Origin: Methylocaldum sp. 14B | GTDB taxonomy: Bacteria; Pseudomonadota; Gammaproteobacteria; Methylococcales; Methylococcaceae | DNA: 64,000 nucleotides | Direction: 5' to 3' | Assembly: GCF_002005105.1 (NCBI RefSeq) | Contig: NZ_MSCV01000040.1 | Location: 1-64,000, forward strand | Shown: positions 29,801 to 38,149 of the stretch, one piece after another | Numbering within the stretch: the stretch's first letter is position 1 | How the letters are laid out: the number at the start of each line of letters is the position of its first letter | Notes under the pieces: generated by a model | Told to the model about the DNA's origin: nothing | Databases searched by the model: none | The model's input: only the letters and a program-made list of their open reading frames with translations | Made by a program: the position numbers and the translations under genes

Positions 29801-30928
29801 CATACGTCCGCCGACGAGATCGTTCACGGTATAGCCGCCACCGTCGAAATCCAGCCAGATGCGCCTGTGTAAGGTGAGGCTGTCGGGCTCCGGTTCCGGA
29901 TCGCCGCGCCGTATGAGCCGCAGATCCATCGCGGTGCCGGATTCCATCCGGTAGGCAGGAAGCGACTTCCATTCATCCGGAAGATTGGTTTGGCGCGGAT
30001 CGATGGCGGGAACGCCCTCGATTTCGACCACGCGCAATTGCGGCCGAGCGTCGAAAACCCAGATTTCTTCCGCAGGCCAGGGCTCGCCGCTTAGAGGCCG
30101 CCGAAGCGACTCGACCGGCCCCGGAAAGCGGGCGGCGAGTTGAACGGTCCAGTGCCCCGGACGAAGCTGCAAACGCAGCTTGCCGTCTGGCTCAAGACGG
30201 GCGGGCAGGGGAGATGAAACCTGCAAGGGAATCGAATCGGGCGGTAGAGCTCCATCGAGAACGATCTCGCGCTGTCTGCCGGACACATCAAGATCGATAT
30301 GCGTCACCACGCGCAGCGGGGTGTTGTCCATGATCCGCCGGTAAACCTGCACGTCGACGGTCTCGGCTCTCGCCGCTGGCCCCGTATCGTCGGACGCCTC
30401 GCTGTAGATCCACAACTGTCCCTGTTGGTTGAAGGCAGGGAAGGGGACGGATTGCCCCTTGACGATCAAAGAAATGATGCCGGTGTCGGTGGGCACCGCG
30501 AGATTTTCCGGCAGGCGGTCCCAAACAAAACTGCCCTTGACCGAGTGCTCCCCCGGAGCGAGGCGGATTCCGGGGCTATTTTCGACCGTTGCGACAACGG
30601 CCGGTTTTCCATCCACCTCCACCTGTTGCGGCCAATGCTCGACACCGCCCGGAAGCGGCAACCAGCTCTCCGCGTAAACGCGAGCCTTCAACGCGAACCG
30701 GCCGGCATGATCGTCCAAAACCAATTCGAGACTCGTCGGCCAAATGCAGCGCCGTTCCTCCGGGTTGCCTTGTACTTGTGGGCAAAATCGATTCTCGTGG
30801 CCGCGCAAGACCCAGTCGGTCCAGGGTTTGAGAGAGTCGGGGACCGAATCCGCCGGGAGCGGATCGGCTAGGGCGATGACCGTGAACAGCAGAAGCGGAA
30901 GGAGCAACAGCGCCGATCGACGAAACAT
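26861..30928 (-). CDS. Giant exported membrane protein of unknown function
   Basis: A 1355-residue protein that I do not recognise as a named family. It begins with a signal peptide (MFRRSALLLLPLLLFTVIALA). A first extracytoplasmic part follows, then a membrane block at about 465-560 and 690-710. A second signal-like hydrophobic stretch (MPLLLLPLLLFIPDAKA) comes next, then a second extracytoplasmic part and a C-terminal membrane block at about 1160-1320 with a Lys/Glu tail. The ectodomains look duplicated: both start with two nearby cysteines, then a beta-rich region with (V/K)VEVD and a PG(E/R)H motif. It may be a cell-envelope scaffold. A truncated copy lies at about 33.8-34.4 kb. Confidence 0.75.
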   Translation of the reverse strand: MFRRSALLLLPLLLFTVIALADPLPADSVPDSLKPWTDWVLRGHENRFCPQVQGNPEERRCIWPTSLELVLDDHAGRFALKARVYAESWLPLPGGVEHWPQQVEVDGKPAVVATVENSPGIRLAPGEHSVKGSFVWDRLPENLAVPTDTGIISLIVKGQSVPFPAFNQQGQLWIYSEASDDTGPAARAETVDVQVYRRIMDNTPLRVVTHIDLDVSGRQREIVLDGALPPDSIPLQVSSPLPARLEPDGKLRLQLRPGHWTVQLAARFPGPVESLRRPLSGEPWPAEEIWVFDARPQLRVVEIEGVPAIDPRQTNLPDEWKSLPAYRMESGTAMDLRLIRRGDPEPEPDSLTLHRRIWLDFDGGGYTVNDLVGGRMTRDWRLNVRPGVDLGRVAIDGEPQSITREDDTGAVGVEVRRGAVDLSADSRIDGIRTLSATGWNKDFRSVSAELNLPPGWRLFAATGVDHAPGTWVAEWTLLDLFVVLITAMAVARLWSWPYAAFTLVALALLWHEPGAPRYVWLNILAAAALLMVLPEGKIASAVRIYRNLAVLALILIAIPFMVDQARFALYPQLEQPWIAMPSTTAPSEFRRQAEEPVEAPQTMESYAPRSKLYKRGAPPAAPSAADLGGRAFKETDPNAITQTGPGLPEWQWKSIPLGWSGPVLRDQEIGLVLLSPAVNLLLNFLRIAVLIALAVLFLGGRPRFRPFAPHAAMPLLLLPLLLFIPDAKADFPDPALLEELKTRLLAPPDCLPQCAEIPLLKIEAKGSQLRQTLEVHAQELIALPLPVNAAQWTPSKVEVDNVPAEGLFRNRDGALWLALMPGRHVVTLSGILPSRDQMQIPLPLKPRRAEASGEGWRIEGIRENGVPDVQLQLVRVSNGDRPAEALPALESRPLPPFLEVERTLKIGLDWRVVTVVRRASPLDRPVVVGIPLIEGESVVTPGLQVDGGKVMVNLLPGQHATSWESVLAKRPAIGLKAPDTTEWIEIWRADISPIWHMRPEGLVVIHHQDAEGNWLPEWRPWPGESVTLHLTRPQGVPGNTLTMDRSRLELNPGLHATDATLTLSLRSSQGGQHTVKLPENAELQSVTIDGAMQPVRQQERLVSLPIHPGEQTATLVWRDGTGIRSRLVSPEIDLGAPSVNSAITFSLGHDRWVLLVGGPRLGPAVLFWGVLIVILLLSVALGKLPLTPVKAWQWFLLLIGLSQIPVVGGIIVAGWLLALGWRASAGQKLDDTRFNLLQVALAVLTLAALSLLLEAVRHGLLGLPDMQIAGNGSGPYELNWYQDRSGPTLPRPWIVSAPLWVYRMLMLAWALWLAYALLDWLRWGWNCYASGGLWRPRKKKEKAEPAKLGEPGQPG

Positions 30929-31132
30929 GAAGGGTCTCCATCTAAATTGGTAAGAGGAAGGCGGGGCGGAGTTTGCATTTATCAGATTTGTAAAGGTAGT
31001 GTAACGCCTGAAACACGTCTATCGAGGAAGAAGACCGAAGTGCGTTGGGGAAAGCTCCGAAAGAACCCTCTCCCGTTGGGATATGGTTGGGTGAGGGCTT
31101 ATTTATCGCGGGAAAACCCCCGGCTCTGCCGC

Positions 31133-31610
31133 AATGCCATTAAGTTAAGCCGTCATTCCGGCAGGGATTGCTCACCCCATCCCTGGGGTTCGTCCTACGG
31201 ACCGTGCTCCGCACGTCCAAATTTGCTCCTGGCAAATTTGTGCCGGACAAATCGGCAGGGCGAGGCGCAATGCGGCGAGCGGGCAGGCCAGGGAAGGACT
31301 GCCCAGGACTCGCGAGCGAAGTGGGACGGCGTAGCGTGGCGAGGCCGATTTGCACGCGAAGCGCCCGTAGGGTGCCGCACAGGGAGTGTGCGGCATGAAT
31401 CCAGTTCACAGAGATTGTGAGCGGTCGAAACCATCCGTGGTCACTGGACCCCGGCACTCCAATCGCAAACGGTGTCTTCGGGAAGGGCGTGGCCGGCGCT
31501 CCCGGCCAGGCCGTTTGCGATTGGAAGGGTCATCCCAGCGCTCCTGGGATGACCGTTTGCGATTGGAGCACCGAAGCCACCCTTCCCTGCCGGGGTGACG
31601 AGATGGCTTT
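31133..31610. repeat. Palindrome-rich composite repeat related to the 55.2-kb MITE
   Basis: The left edge AATGCCATTAAGTTAAGCC followed by GTCATTCCGGCAGGGATTG matches the end of the element at 55184 with one change and a 9-base difference. Inside, CCAATCGCAAACGG (31459-31472) faces two inverted copies (31511-31524, 31553-31566). A perfect 11-bp stem with a 5-nt loop (GGTCATCCCAG / CTGGGATGACC) occupies 31528-31554. The right edge CCTTCCCTGCCGGGGTGACGA resembles the inner right arm of the MITE. No gene is supported in this stretch. Confidence 0.6.
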
Positions 31611-31789
31611 TATCCGACGGCGGTCAGGCCCCTTCGAAGGGTCAGCCGTCGAAAGCCACCGGCTTTGCCGGTGGATCGTTACTGGTTCAAACAGCCGTAG
31701 GTCAGCAATCCTTTGGCGACCAATGTGGCTCGGAAGGATCGCGATTAAAGCGTCGCGCATGGGGTCTGAGCACCATTCCGCGCGAGCGC

Positions 31790-31795
31790 TATAAT
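31790..31795 (+). promoter_or_regulatory. TATAAT box immediately before the Rpn nuclease gene
   Basis: A perfect TATAAT ends 8 bases before the ATG at 31804. Transcription from it would start at or next to the start codon, so the mRNA would be leaderless. The -35 position (TGAGCA) is poor. No Shine-Dalgarno sequence lies before this ATG. Confidence 0.4.
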
Positions 31796-31803
31796 ACCGC
31801 CCC

Positions 31804-32823
31804 ATGGCCCAGCCCCTTACCGATCCACATGACCGTTTTTTCCGCGAAACCTTCTCCCGTCGCGACGTGGCGGAGGGCTTTTTGCGGAACTATCTGCCCA
31901 CAGCCGTTGCGGACCGCATCGATTGGGCGAGTCTCGCCATCGCTAAGGACAGCTTCGTGGAAAAAGCCCTGCGTCATCATTTTTCCGACCTGCTGTACAG
32001 CGCCCGCCATCGCAATCGGGAAATCAAGATTTATCTGCTGGTAGAGCACAAAAGTCATTCGGACACCTGGGTGGCCCTCCAATTGCTGCGTTATCAAGTG
32101 CGTATTTGGGAGCTGCACCGTAAGCAAAAGCCCGGCGAGTATCTGCCGCCTATCGTGCCGCTGGTGCTTTATCATGGCCAGCAGCGCTGGCAGATACCGG
32201 ACCGTTTCCATGCCCTGTTCGGCGTGCTGGACGAAGACTTAGCGTTCTATGTGCCGGATTTCCACTACGAGCTGTGCGACCTTACCCTGCCGGAACCGGC
32301 GAAAGTCCGCGACGCGGTGCTGAGCCGCCTGGTGCTCCTCGCTCTCAAGCACATCTTTGACCCGAATCCGAAGCAGGCGCTGGCAGGCATTCTTCCCCTA
32401 GTTCGGGAAATCCTGAATCGAGATACCACTCTTGAAATGTTGGAAGTAGTATTGCGCTACTATGTGCAAGCGAATCCAATATTGGAAGAAAACGACATTC
32501 GCGAATTGCTCACCGACATTGCCAACCTGGAGGACTATATGCCCACTTTTATAGACCGTTACATCGAACAAGGTCGGCAGCAAGGATTGTTTATTGGAAG
32601 ACAGGAAGGAAGACAAGAAGGCAGACAGGAAGGCAGACAGGAAGGAAGACAAGAAGGCAGGCAGGAAGGACAGGCTGAATTGTTGCTTCGTCTGATGACC
32701 CGCAAATTCGGTCCACTCAGCAAGAAACATCGTCGACTCATCGAGCAGGCCGACGGCGATACCCTGCTGCGCTGGTCGGAACAGGTGTTGTTCGCAACAA
32801 CGCCGGACGAAGCTTTGCGTTGA
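31804..32823 (+). CDS. Rpn/YhgA-family PD-(D/E)XK nuclease
   Basis: A 339-residue protein that starts with the family hallmark DPHDRFFRETFS, followed by FSDLLYSARH and IKIYLLVEHKSHSD. The last contains the ExK of the PD-(D/E)XK active site. Rpn proteins are DNA endonucleases that promote recA-independent recombination and are found in mobile contexts. Near the C-terminus (about residues 265-288) six RQEG repeats form a charged helical linker, and a short conserved tail follows (LLRLMTRKFGPLS). The gene sits in repeat-rich DNA. Confidence 0.88.
   Translation: MAQPLTDPHDRFFRETFSRRDVAEGFLRNYLPTAVADRIDWASLAIAKDSFVEKALRHHFSDLLYSARHRNREIKIYLLVEHKSHSDTWVALQLLRYQVRIWELHRKQKPGEYLPPIVPLVLYHGQQRWQIPDRFHALFGVLDEDLAFYVPDFHYELCDLTLPEPAKVRDAVLSRLVLLALKHIFDPNPKQALAGILPLVREILNRDTTLEMLEVVLRYYVQANPILEENDIRELLTDIANLEDYMPTFIDRYIEQGRQQGLFIGRQEGRQEGRQEGRQEGRQEGRQEGQAELLLRLMTRKFGPLSKKHRRLIEQADGDTLLRWSEQVLFATTPDEALR
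32596..32667 (+). repeat. Six 12-bp coding tandem repeats (GRQE)
   Basis: Six units of the type GGA/C-AGA/G-CAG/A-GAA encode (GRQE)6 inside the Rpn gene. Third-position differences alternate between units (CAG, CAA, CAG, CAG, CAA, CAG), which suggests a duplicated two- or three-unit block. Copy number could vary by slippage while staying in frame. Confidence 0.9.
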
Positions 32824-33121
32824 GCGGTCATGGTTTGCTCCGTATTTTTGAGGAAGTTCTGCTCAGGTCCTTCGACGGGTTCAGGACGAACGGTAAAGCG
32901 TTGATTCCGTTTGTAGTGGGCCTGTCGAACCATGAACGGCAACGGCAACGGCATCAGCTTGTCCAGAGTTTCCCTAAGCGTAATTTTCTGCAGAGCCGAT
33001 ATGAGGGATATCCTGATCCGGTTGCCTACGGGCCTCATCGGCAACTCGACGAATGATTACCCTGGTGGTGGCAACCCCAAACCTCAGAACCGTCGCTTCA
33101 CACCGAATCCCGTAACCCTCC
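32824..33121. other. Intergenic stretch with degenerate palindromes
   Basis: It includes CCTTCGACGGGTTCAGGACGAACGG-like text near 32869-32893 that also recurs near 50.4 and 51.1 kb. No gene is supported. Confidence 0.45.
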
Positions 33122-33445
33122 ATGACCATAGACATTGATCAGTTCACCGAGGCCGAACTCATCGACCTCAACCGCCGGATCGTCGAGCGCCTGCGCTTTC
33201 TCCAGCAGATGCGGGCGCACGCCACCATGCTGAAGTTCTCGATCGGCGCCCGCGTCTGCTTCGATACCGACGACTTTCGCCGTATTACGGGAACGCTGGT
33301 ACGCTACAATAAGAAAAGCGTAACCGTGGTGACCGACGATGGCCATCGTTGGACTGTCTCGCCCGGCTTTCTCCATCCGGTGGAACCCCGCGATATTACG
33401 CCCACCGTCGACGGATTAACCTGCAGCATTCACCCTCGAAAGTAA
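33122..33445 (+). CDS. Small conserved-looking hypothetical protein
   Basis: A 107-residue protein with an N-terminal helical half (TEAELIDLNRRIVERLRFLQQM). A beta-rich half follows (FSIGARVCFDTDDFRRITGTLVRYNKKSVTVVTDDGHRWTVSPGFLHPV) that reads like a small SH3/KOW-type barrel. I do not know its function. A promoter or ribosome site is not obvious. The codon pattern and sensible composition support a real gene. It precedes the broken antitoxin gene. Confidence 0.65.
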   Translation: MTIDIDQFTEAELIDLNRRIVERLRFLQQMRAHATMLKFSIGARVCFDTDDFRRITGTLVRYNKKSVTVVTDDGHRWTVSPGFLHPVEPRDITPTVDGLTCSIHPRK

Positions 33446-33543
33446 GACTTCATCCTCGGAGATACCCCTGCCCAGTCGTTGCGACTTCGCAGAACGCGTG
33501 CATCAGAAAGCGACCCGCAAATATCTGACAGAGGACATTTGAA

Positions 33544-33803
33544 ATGGATAAAGAAAGCAAACTCGAAGAAGAAATTCTGGCTTCCTTCGAAAGGGAAGAG
33601 TGGCGATCCGTGCCCAATCTCAAGGATGAAATCGCGTGCTATGCATCGATAGCCTCCGCTTCGCTTGCCAAGGACAAGCGTGTCAATATACGTATCTCAT
33701 CCCGTGACCTTGAAGATGTTCAAGCTAATGCCGCGGAAGAGGGAATCCCTATCAGACATTGATGGCCAGCATACTTCACAAGTCCGTCACTGGACGCCTT
33801 GTT
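33544..33803 (+). pseudogene. Frameshifted solitary CopG-like antitoxin
   Basis: The reading frame gives 72 residues ending VNIRISSRDLEDVQANAAEEGIPIRH and then a stop. Restoring one T after CCT at about 33750 would give EEGIPYQTLMASILHKSVTGRLV, the usual C-terminus of this ribbon-helix-helix antitoxin family. The downstream ATG frame encodes exactly that tail. The gene has therefore lost one base. No toxin gene is recognisable in the 98 bases upstream. The restored frame then runs without stopping into the truncated copy of the giant gene. Confidence 0.7.
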
Positions 33804-33834
33804 GATACGCCGCCGAGTCCAACGCCTCACCCAA

Positions 33835-34272
33835 CCCGGACCGCCCGGAAACCGGTTCCGACCCCAAACAAACCGGCCTTTGACGGTATGCTCCCCCGGA
33901 GCGAGGTGGATTCCGGGGGTATTATCGGCGGTTGCGACAACGGCCGCTTTTCCATCCACCTCTACCTGCTGCGGCCAATGCTCGACACCGCCCGGAGGCG
34001 GCAACCAGCTCTCCGCGTAAACGCGAGCCTTCAACGCGAACCGGCCGGCACGATCATCCAACACCAATTCGAGACTCGTCGGCCAAACGCAGCGCCGCTC
34101 TTCCGAGCTGCCGTGTACTTGCGGACAGGAGCGATTTTCCTGTCCATGCAACACCCAGTTAGTCCAAGGCTTCAGGGGGGGCGGGAACCGAACCCGGCGG
34201 TAGCGGATCGGCCAGGGCGATGACCGTAAACAGCAGGACAGGAAAGACCAGCAGCGCCGACCGACGAAACAT
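33835..34272 (-). pseudogene. Truncated, frameshifted copy of the giant membrane protein gene
   Basis: The minus strand matches the first ~140 codons of the 26861-30928 gene with many third-position differences. CPQV-G--EERRC-WPTSLELVLDD, FALKARVYAESWLP and GVEHWPQQVEVDGK are shared. The start codon and signal-peptide codons are present, but a run of seven G on the plus strand near 34175 adds one base, so the signal peptide is out of frame with the rest. Similarity continues upstream of the start to about 34385, so the 5' leader was duplicated too. Similarity ends near 33835. Confidence 0.75.
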
Positions 34273-34385
34273 CAGAGGTCTCCATCTAAGTTGGTAAAAA
34301 AGAAAGGCAGGGCAGAGGTTTGCGTTTCAGCTTTGTAAACGTAGTGTAAAGCCGGAAATACGTCTATCGGAGAAGAAGGCCGAAG

Positions 34386-34931
34386 GGGATGCGCGCTCTA
34401 AAAATCCTCTTCAAGAACTGAGTAATAGACGCCGCTTACCCTTTCCAAGGGCCGTATGAGTCGTGGTTCACATCAAGCTTGCTTACTGTTGGGAATGGGC
34501 GTAATTAGAGCGGAATGGCCATTGGCAGTATGAGGGAGGCGAGAACGAGAAAACAACGAACAACGCGTGTGGCGGACGCTCGTAATAACGAACCAGAGAT
34601 CGAAAGCGGATGGCTCACGGAAAGTCGTTCAGTTCCCTGATCCTCCCTAATTGCATACACTGGCACATCGACCGTTTTTCACATCCGAATCCAGAACCAA
34701 AATTAGACAATGAGGAAAACATTTGGTTCACAGTTGGTAGAATTTGATAGAATCACGCTAAAGCCTCAGCCGCGTACATATCTGCTTTGAAGAGATAGCA
34801 TTCTAGCTTCCATTAACTCCTCATCAGTAAATTTCAAGCAAATTTACCCACTAGATTTAGCATTTGAGGGGTAGGCATTCCACTCCATGATTCGAAACAG
34901 CAGTTAGTTTAACGTTTAATCGCACCTTCAA
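34386..34931. other. A/T-richer intergenic stretch at the island boundary
   Basis: No gene is supported. Base composition changes here from G/C-rich to A/T-richer, marking the left border of the polysaccharide island. TTCACA followed by TAGAAT in the region 34725-34755 could be promoter-like, but the spacing is not ideal. No JUMPstart or ops motif was recognised. Confidence 0.45.
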
Positions 34932-36146
34932 ATGTCAGGGAAAACATTCGATTTTGTTATTGTTGGAGCCGGCATCGTTGGCCTCACGGTGGCCTACGAG
35001 CTGCTCAAACGTCAACCTCGCACGCATGTCGCGGTTCTTGAAAAAGAGGACGCACCTGGTCGTCATGCCAGCGGACGAAACAGCGGTGTTATGCATTGTG
35101 GCATCTACTATGGCAGCGATACTCTCAAGGCCAAAGTATGTGCTAATGGCGCACGGCGCATGATCGAGTTCGCAAAAGCTGAAGGCATCGCGGTAAATCA
35201 ATGTGGCAAAGTGATTCTTGCTACGTCAGAGGATCAGTTACCAACAGTCAACAAACTGATGTCGAATGCCAAGGATAACAACATCCCTGCAGAACGCATC
35301 AGTCATCAGCAGCTACGGGAACTCGAACCATATGCTGCTGCGGGTCCGGCAGCCATCTACTGTCCTACGACGGCCGTTATCGACAGTGCTGCGGTACTAA
35401 AACGATTAAGAGAAAAACTAGAGCAACAGGGCGTTGTATTCTTCTTTAACTGCGCGATCACTGGTCAGCAGGGCAAAGGACAGCTGCAGTCCACGCTTGG
35501 AGCCATTAGCTATGGTTACTTGATCAATTGTGCCGGTGCTTATGCCGATACCGTCGCCAAGGGTTTCGGTTTGGCTCAGGAGTACGCGTTAGTTCCGTTC
35601 AAGGGTATTTACTGGAAATTGAGCAGCGCAGCCAATCCCAAGGTTCGTGCCAACATTTACCCCGTGCCCGATATATCCATGCCTTTTCTCGGCGTACACC
35701 TCACGCGCGTAATCGATGGGAATGTATATGTCGGCCCTACGGCCATTCCTGCCTTCGGGCGCGAAAATTACGGAATAGTGCGAGGCATCAACCTAGCTGA
35801 ATCTCTGGAAATCGGCTATCAACTCGCAGGCATGTATTTGCGCAATGAAAGCAACTTCCGCAAACTGGCCCGCATGGAGTTGGGTAAATACAGTAAGAAG
35901 AATTTTTTGGTGGCGGCGCAAAAGCTAATGCCATCGTTGAAAATGGAAGACATGATCCCGACTGCTAAGGCTGGTATTCGACCGCAGCTTGTGAATATAA
36001 AAACTAGAAAGCTGGAAATGGACTATATATTAGTTAAGACAGACAATTCGTTGCATGTGCTCAATGCAATTTCGCCCGCATTTACCAGCTCTCTGGCATT
36101 TGCAGAATTAATTGTAAGTAATATTACTTATCAATCAAGCGAGTAA
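34932..36146 (+). CDS. lhgO: L-2-hydroxyglutarate oxidase family FAD protein
   Basis: A 404-residue FAD-dependent oxidoreductase. The dinucleotide loop VGAGIVGLTVAYEL lies near residue 12, then EKEDAPGRHASGRNSGVMHCGIYY, the LhgO signature, and near the end a conserved GIRPQL segment. LhgO oxidises L-2-hydroxyglutarate to 2-oxoglutarate and passes electrons to the membrane. Its place at the head of a polysaccharide island is unusual, and it could oxidise a 2-hydroxy acid linked to sugar metabolism. It is less G/C-rich than flanking housekeeping genes. Confidence 0.82.
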   Translation: MSGKTFDFVIVGAGIVGLTVAYELLKRQPRTHVAVLEKEDAPGRHASGRNSGVMHCGIYYGSDTLKAKVCANGARRMIEFAKAEGIAVNQCGKVILATSEDQLPTVNKLMSNAKDNNIPAERISHQQLRELEPYAAAGPAAIYCPTTAVIDSAAVLKRLREKLEQQGVVFFFNCAITGQQGKGQLQSTLGAISYGYLINCAGAYADTVAKGFGLAQEYALVPFKGIYWKLSSAANPKVRANIYPVPDISMPFLGVHLTRVIDGNVYVGPTAIPAFGRENYGIVRGINLAESLEIGYQLAGMYLRNESNFRKLARMELGKYSKKNFLVAAQKLMPSLKMEDMIPTAKAGIRPQLVNIKTRKLEMDYILVKTDNSLHVLNAISPAFTSSLAFAELIVSNITYQSSE

Positions 36147-36285
36147 GGTTCTGCAGCTAGGGCGACATCACGTCCCGGTTGTTTACGATACCGTGATTGC
36201 TTGTGGTGATTTATTCGAAATCACTATTATTGTTTGCAAATCCGTAAATAAATAACGTCAAAGTAGAAAAAGACAAAGGAAACCT

Positions 36286-37056
36286 ATGAAAGCCGTATTG
36301 TTAGCTGGCGGCCTTGGGACGCGCTTTGCGGAAGAAACTGATATCAAGCCAAAACCAATGATCGAGATCGGTGGCAAACCGATTCTTTGGCATATCATGA
36401 AGATATATGCTCATCATGGAGTTACGGATTTTATCGTCTGTCTAGGTTATAAAGGCTATGTAATTAAGGAGTATTTTCAGAATTATTTCTTACATATGTC
36501 CGATGTGACTTTCGATTTGCGTCAAAACGCAATGAAAGTTCATCAGGTTAATGCTGAGCCATGGACAGTCACGCTTGTCGATACTGGTGAAAAAACTATG
36601 ATCGGCGGACGCATAAAACGGATTTTGCCCTATGTGGAGGGTGATGATGCCTTCTGCCTGACATATGGAGATGGAGTAGGTGATGTTGATGTTAGCGCTA
36701 TTATCGAACTCCATGAGCGTAACGGTATGCTTGCGACCGTTACGACTGCACAGCCGCCTGGTCGCTTTGGCTCCGTGAAATATGAAGGAGATCGCGTTAC
36801 AGGCTTTCAGGAAAAACCTGTTGGTGATGGGGGTTGGGTTAATGCCGGTTTCTTCGTTCTCTCACCCAAGGTTGGTGAATACATAGAAGGGGATGATACC
36901 GTTTGGGAGCGCGAGCCGATGGAGTGTCTGGCAGCAGAGGGGCAACTCGGCGCCTATTTCCACCATGGCTTCTGGCAACCCATGGATACACTCCGAGACA
37001 AACGACACCTTGAGGAATTATGGGCATCAGGCAAAGCGCCTTGGAAAATCTGGTAG
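36286..37056 (+). CDS. rfbF: Glucose-1-phosphate cytidylyltransferase RfbF
   Basis: Makes CDP-glucose from CTP and glucose 1-phosphate, the entry to CDP-deoxysugars. The 256-residue protein has [21 protein letters not shown] with the nucleotide loop and catalytic Lys. Further family blocks are the [10 protein letters not shown] metal site and [13 protein letters not shown] putative CDP-sugar module follows directly, but the usual partner rfbG is not next to it. Confidence 0.92.
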   Translation: MKAVLLAGGLGTRFAEETDIKPKPMIEIGGKPILWHIMKIYAHHGVTDFIVCLGYKGYVIKEYFQNYFLHMSDVTFDLRQNAMKVHQVNAEPWTVTLVDTGEKTMIGGRIKRILPYVEGDDAFCLTYGDGVGDVDVSAIIELHERNGMLATVTTAQPPGRFGSVKYEGDRVTGFQEKPVGDGGWVNAGFFVLSPKVGEYIEGDDTVWEREPMECLAAEGQLGAYFHHGFWQPMDTLRDKRHLEELWASGKAPWKIW

Positions 37057-37095
37057 TGAAGCGCTGAAGCGCGTTCTAATTCAAGAGAATATCTT

Positions 37096-38145
37096 ATGCG
37101 AATTTTGATCACAGGCAATATGGGCTATGTCGGCCCTGTTTTAGTTCGTTATTTGCGCCAAACATGCCCTGGAGCTGAACTCGTTGGTTTCGATGCCGGT
37201 TTTTTTGGACATTGTTTGACCAATGCGAGCGTGTTACCCGAGTCGTTACTTGATCGGCAAATTTTCGGCGATGTACGGGAGTTTCCGTCTCCTCTGCTAG
37301 ACAGAGTCGATGCTGTTGTTCACCTCGCGGCAGTTTCGAACGATCCGATGGGAAAGGAATTCGAGACGGTCACAGAAGAGGTCAACAGGGGGGCAAGCGT
37401 GCGTCTCGCTAAGCTTGCCGCCGAAGCCGGAGTTAAGAATTTCGTCTTCGCGTCGAGTTGCTCGATGTATGGCTATGCCGAAGGCGGAGCACGCAAGGAA
37501 ACCGACCCGACCAATCCACTCACAGCTTATGCGCGCTCGAAGATCGGCACCGAAGCTGATCTCGCCAATGCCGATCTTAACGGCATGGTTTTCACCAGCC
37601 TACGCTTTGCCACCGCGTGCGGGATGTCGGACCGGCTGCGGCTAGACCTCGTATTGAACGACTTCGTCGCCTGTGCGGTGACTGCGGGAGAGATCACGGT
37701 TTTGAGCGACGGTTCACCCTGGCGTCCGCTTATCGACGTCAAGGATATGGCGCGTGCTATTTCATGGGCGGTCCAGCGCTCTGCGGATAACGGAGGTGCG
37801 TTTCTGGCCGTCAACGCCGGGCGGGACGAGAGCAATTACCAGGTCAAGGACCTGGCTGAGGCGGTGGCGCGGCATGTGCCCGGAACTTCTGTCAGCATCA
37901 ACAAGGATGCACCACCCGACAAACGCTCATATAAGGTCGATTTCTCGCTGTTTAAGTCGCTCGCGGCCGACTTCATCCCGCAAGTTTCCTTGGACGAATC
38001 CATCGAGCGTTTGTGCGCCGGTTTGCAGCAGATGAAATTCGCCGACCGGAATTTCCGCGAGTCGCCCTTCATGCGGCTCAATACACTGCGCCGGCACATG
38101 GCTGCGAACCGGCTCGGCGCGGATTTGCGATGGAAAGGAGTCTAA
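37096..38145 (+). CDS. NAD-dependent epimerase/dehydratase (extended SDR)
   Basis: A 349-residue extended short-chain dehydrogenase. It has TGNMGYVG (6-13), HLAAVSNDP, SSCSMYG with the Ser near 121, and Tyr145-x3-Lys149. It probably acts on the CDP-sugar made by RfbF, as an epimerase, dehydratase or reductase. It is not clearly a CDP-glucose 4,6-dehydratase. It follows rfbF by 39 bases and precedes rfbC by 4 bases. Confidence 0.8.
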   Translation: MRILITGNMGYVGPVLVRYLRQTCPGAELVGFDAGFFGHCLTNASVLPESLLDRQIFGDVREFPSPLLDRVDAVVHLAAVSNDPMGKEFETVTEEVNRGASVRLAKLAAEAGVKNFVFASSCSMYGYAEGGARKETDPTNPLTAYARSKIGTEADLANADLNGMVFTSLRFATACGMSDRLRLDLVLNDFVACAVTAGEITVLSDGSPWRPLIDVKDMARAISWAVQRSADNGGAFLAVNAGRDESNYQVKDLAEAVARHVPGTSVSINKDAPPDKRSYKVDFSLFKSLAADFIPQVSLDESIERLCAGLQQMKFADRNFRESPFMRLNTLRRHMAANRLGADLRWKGV

Positions 38146-38149
38146 ACCT

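Noticed and set aside
33759-34223. 154-codon plus-strand open frame after the antitoxin
   Set aside because: Its first 14 codons are the shifted tail of the antitoxin and the rest is antisense to the truncated copy of the giant gene.
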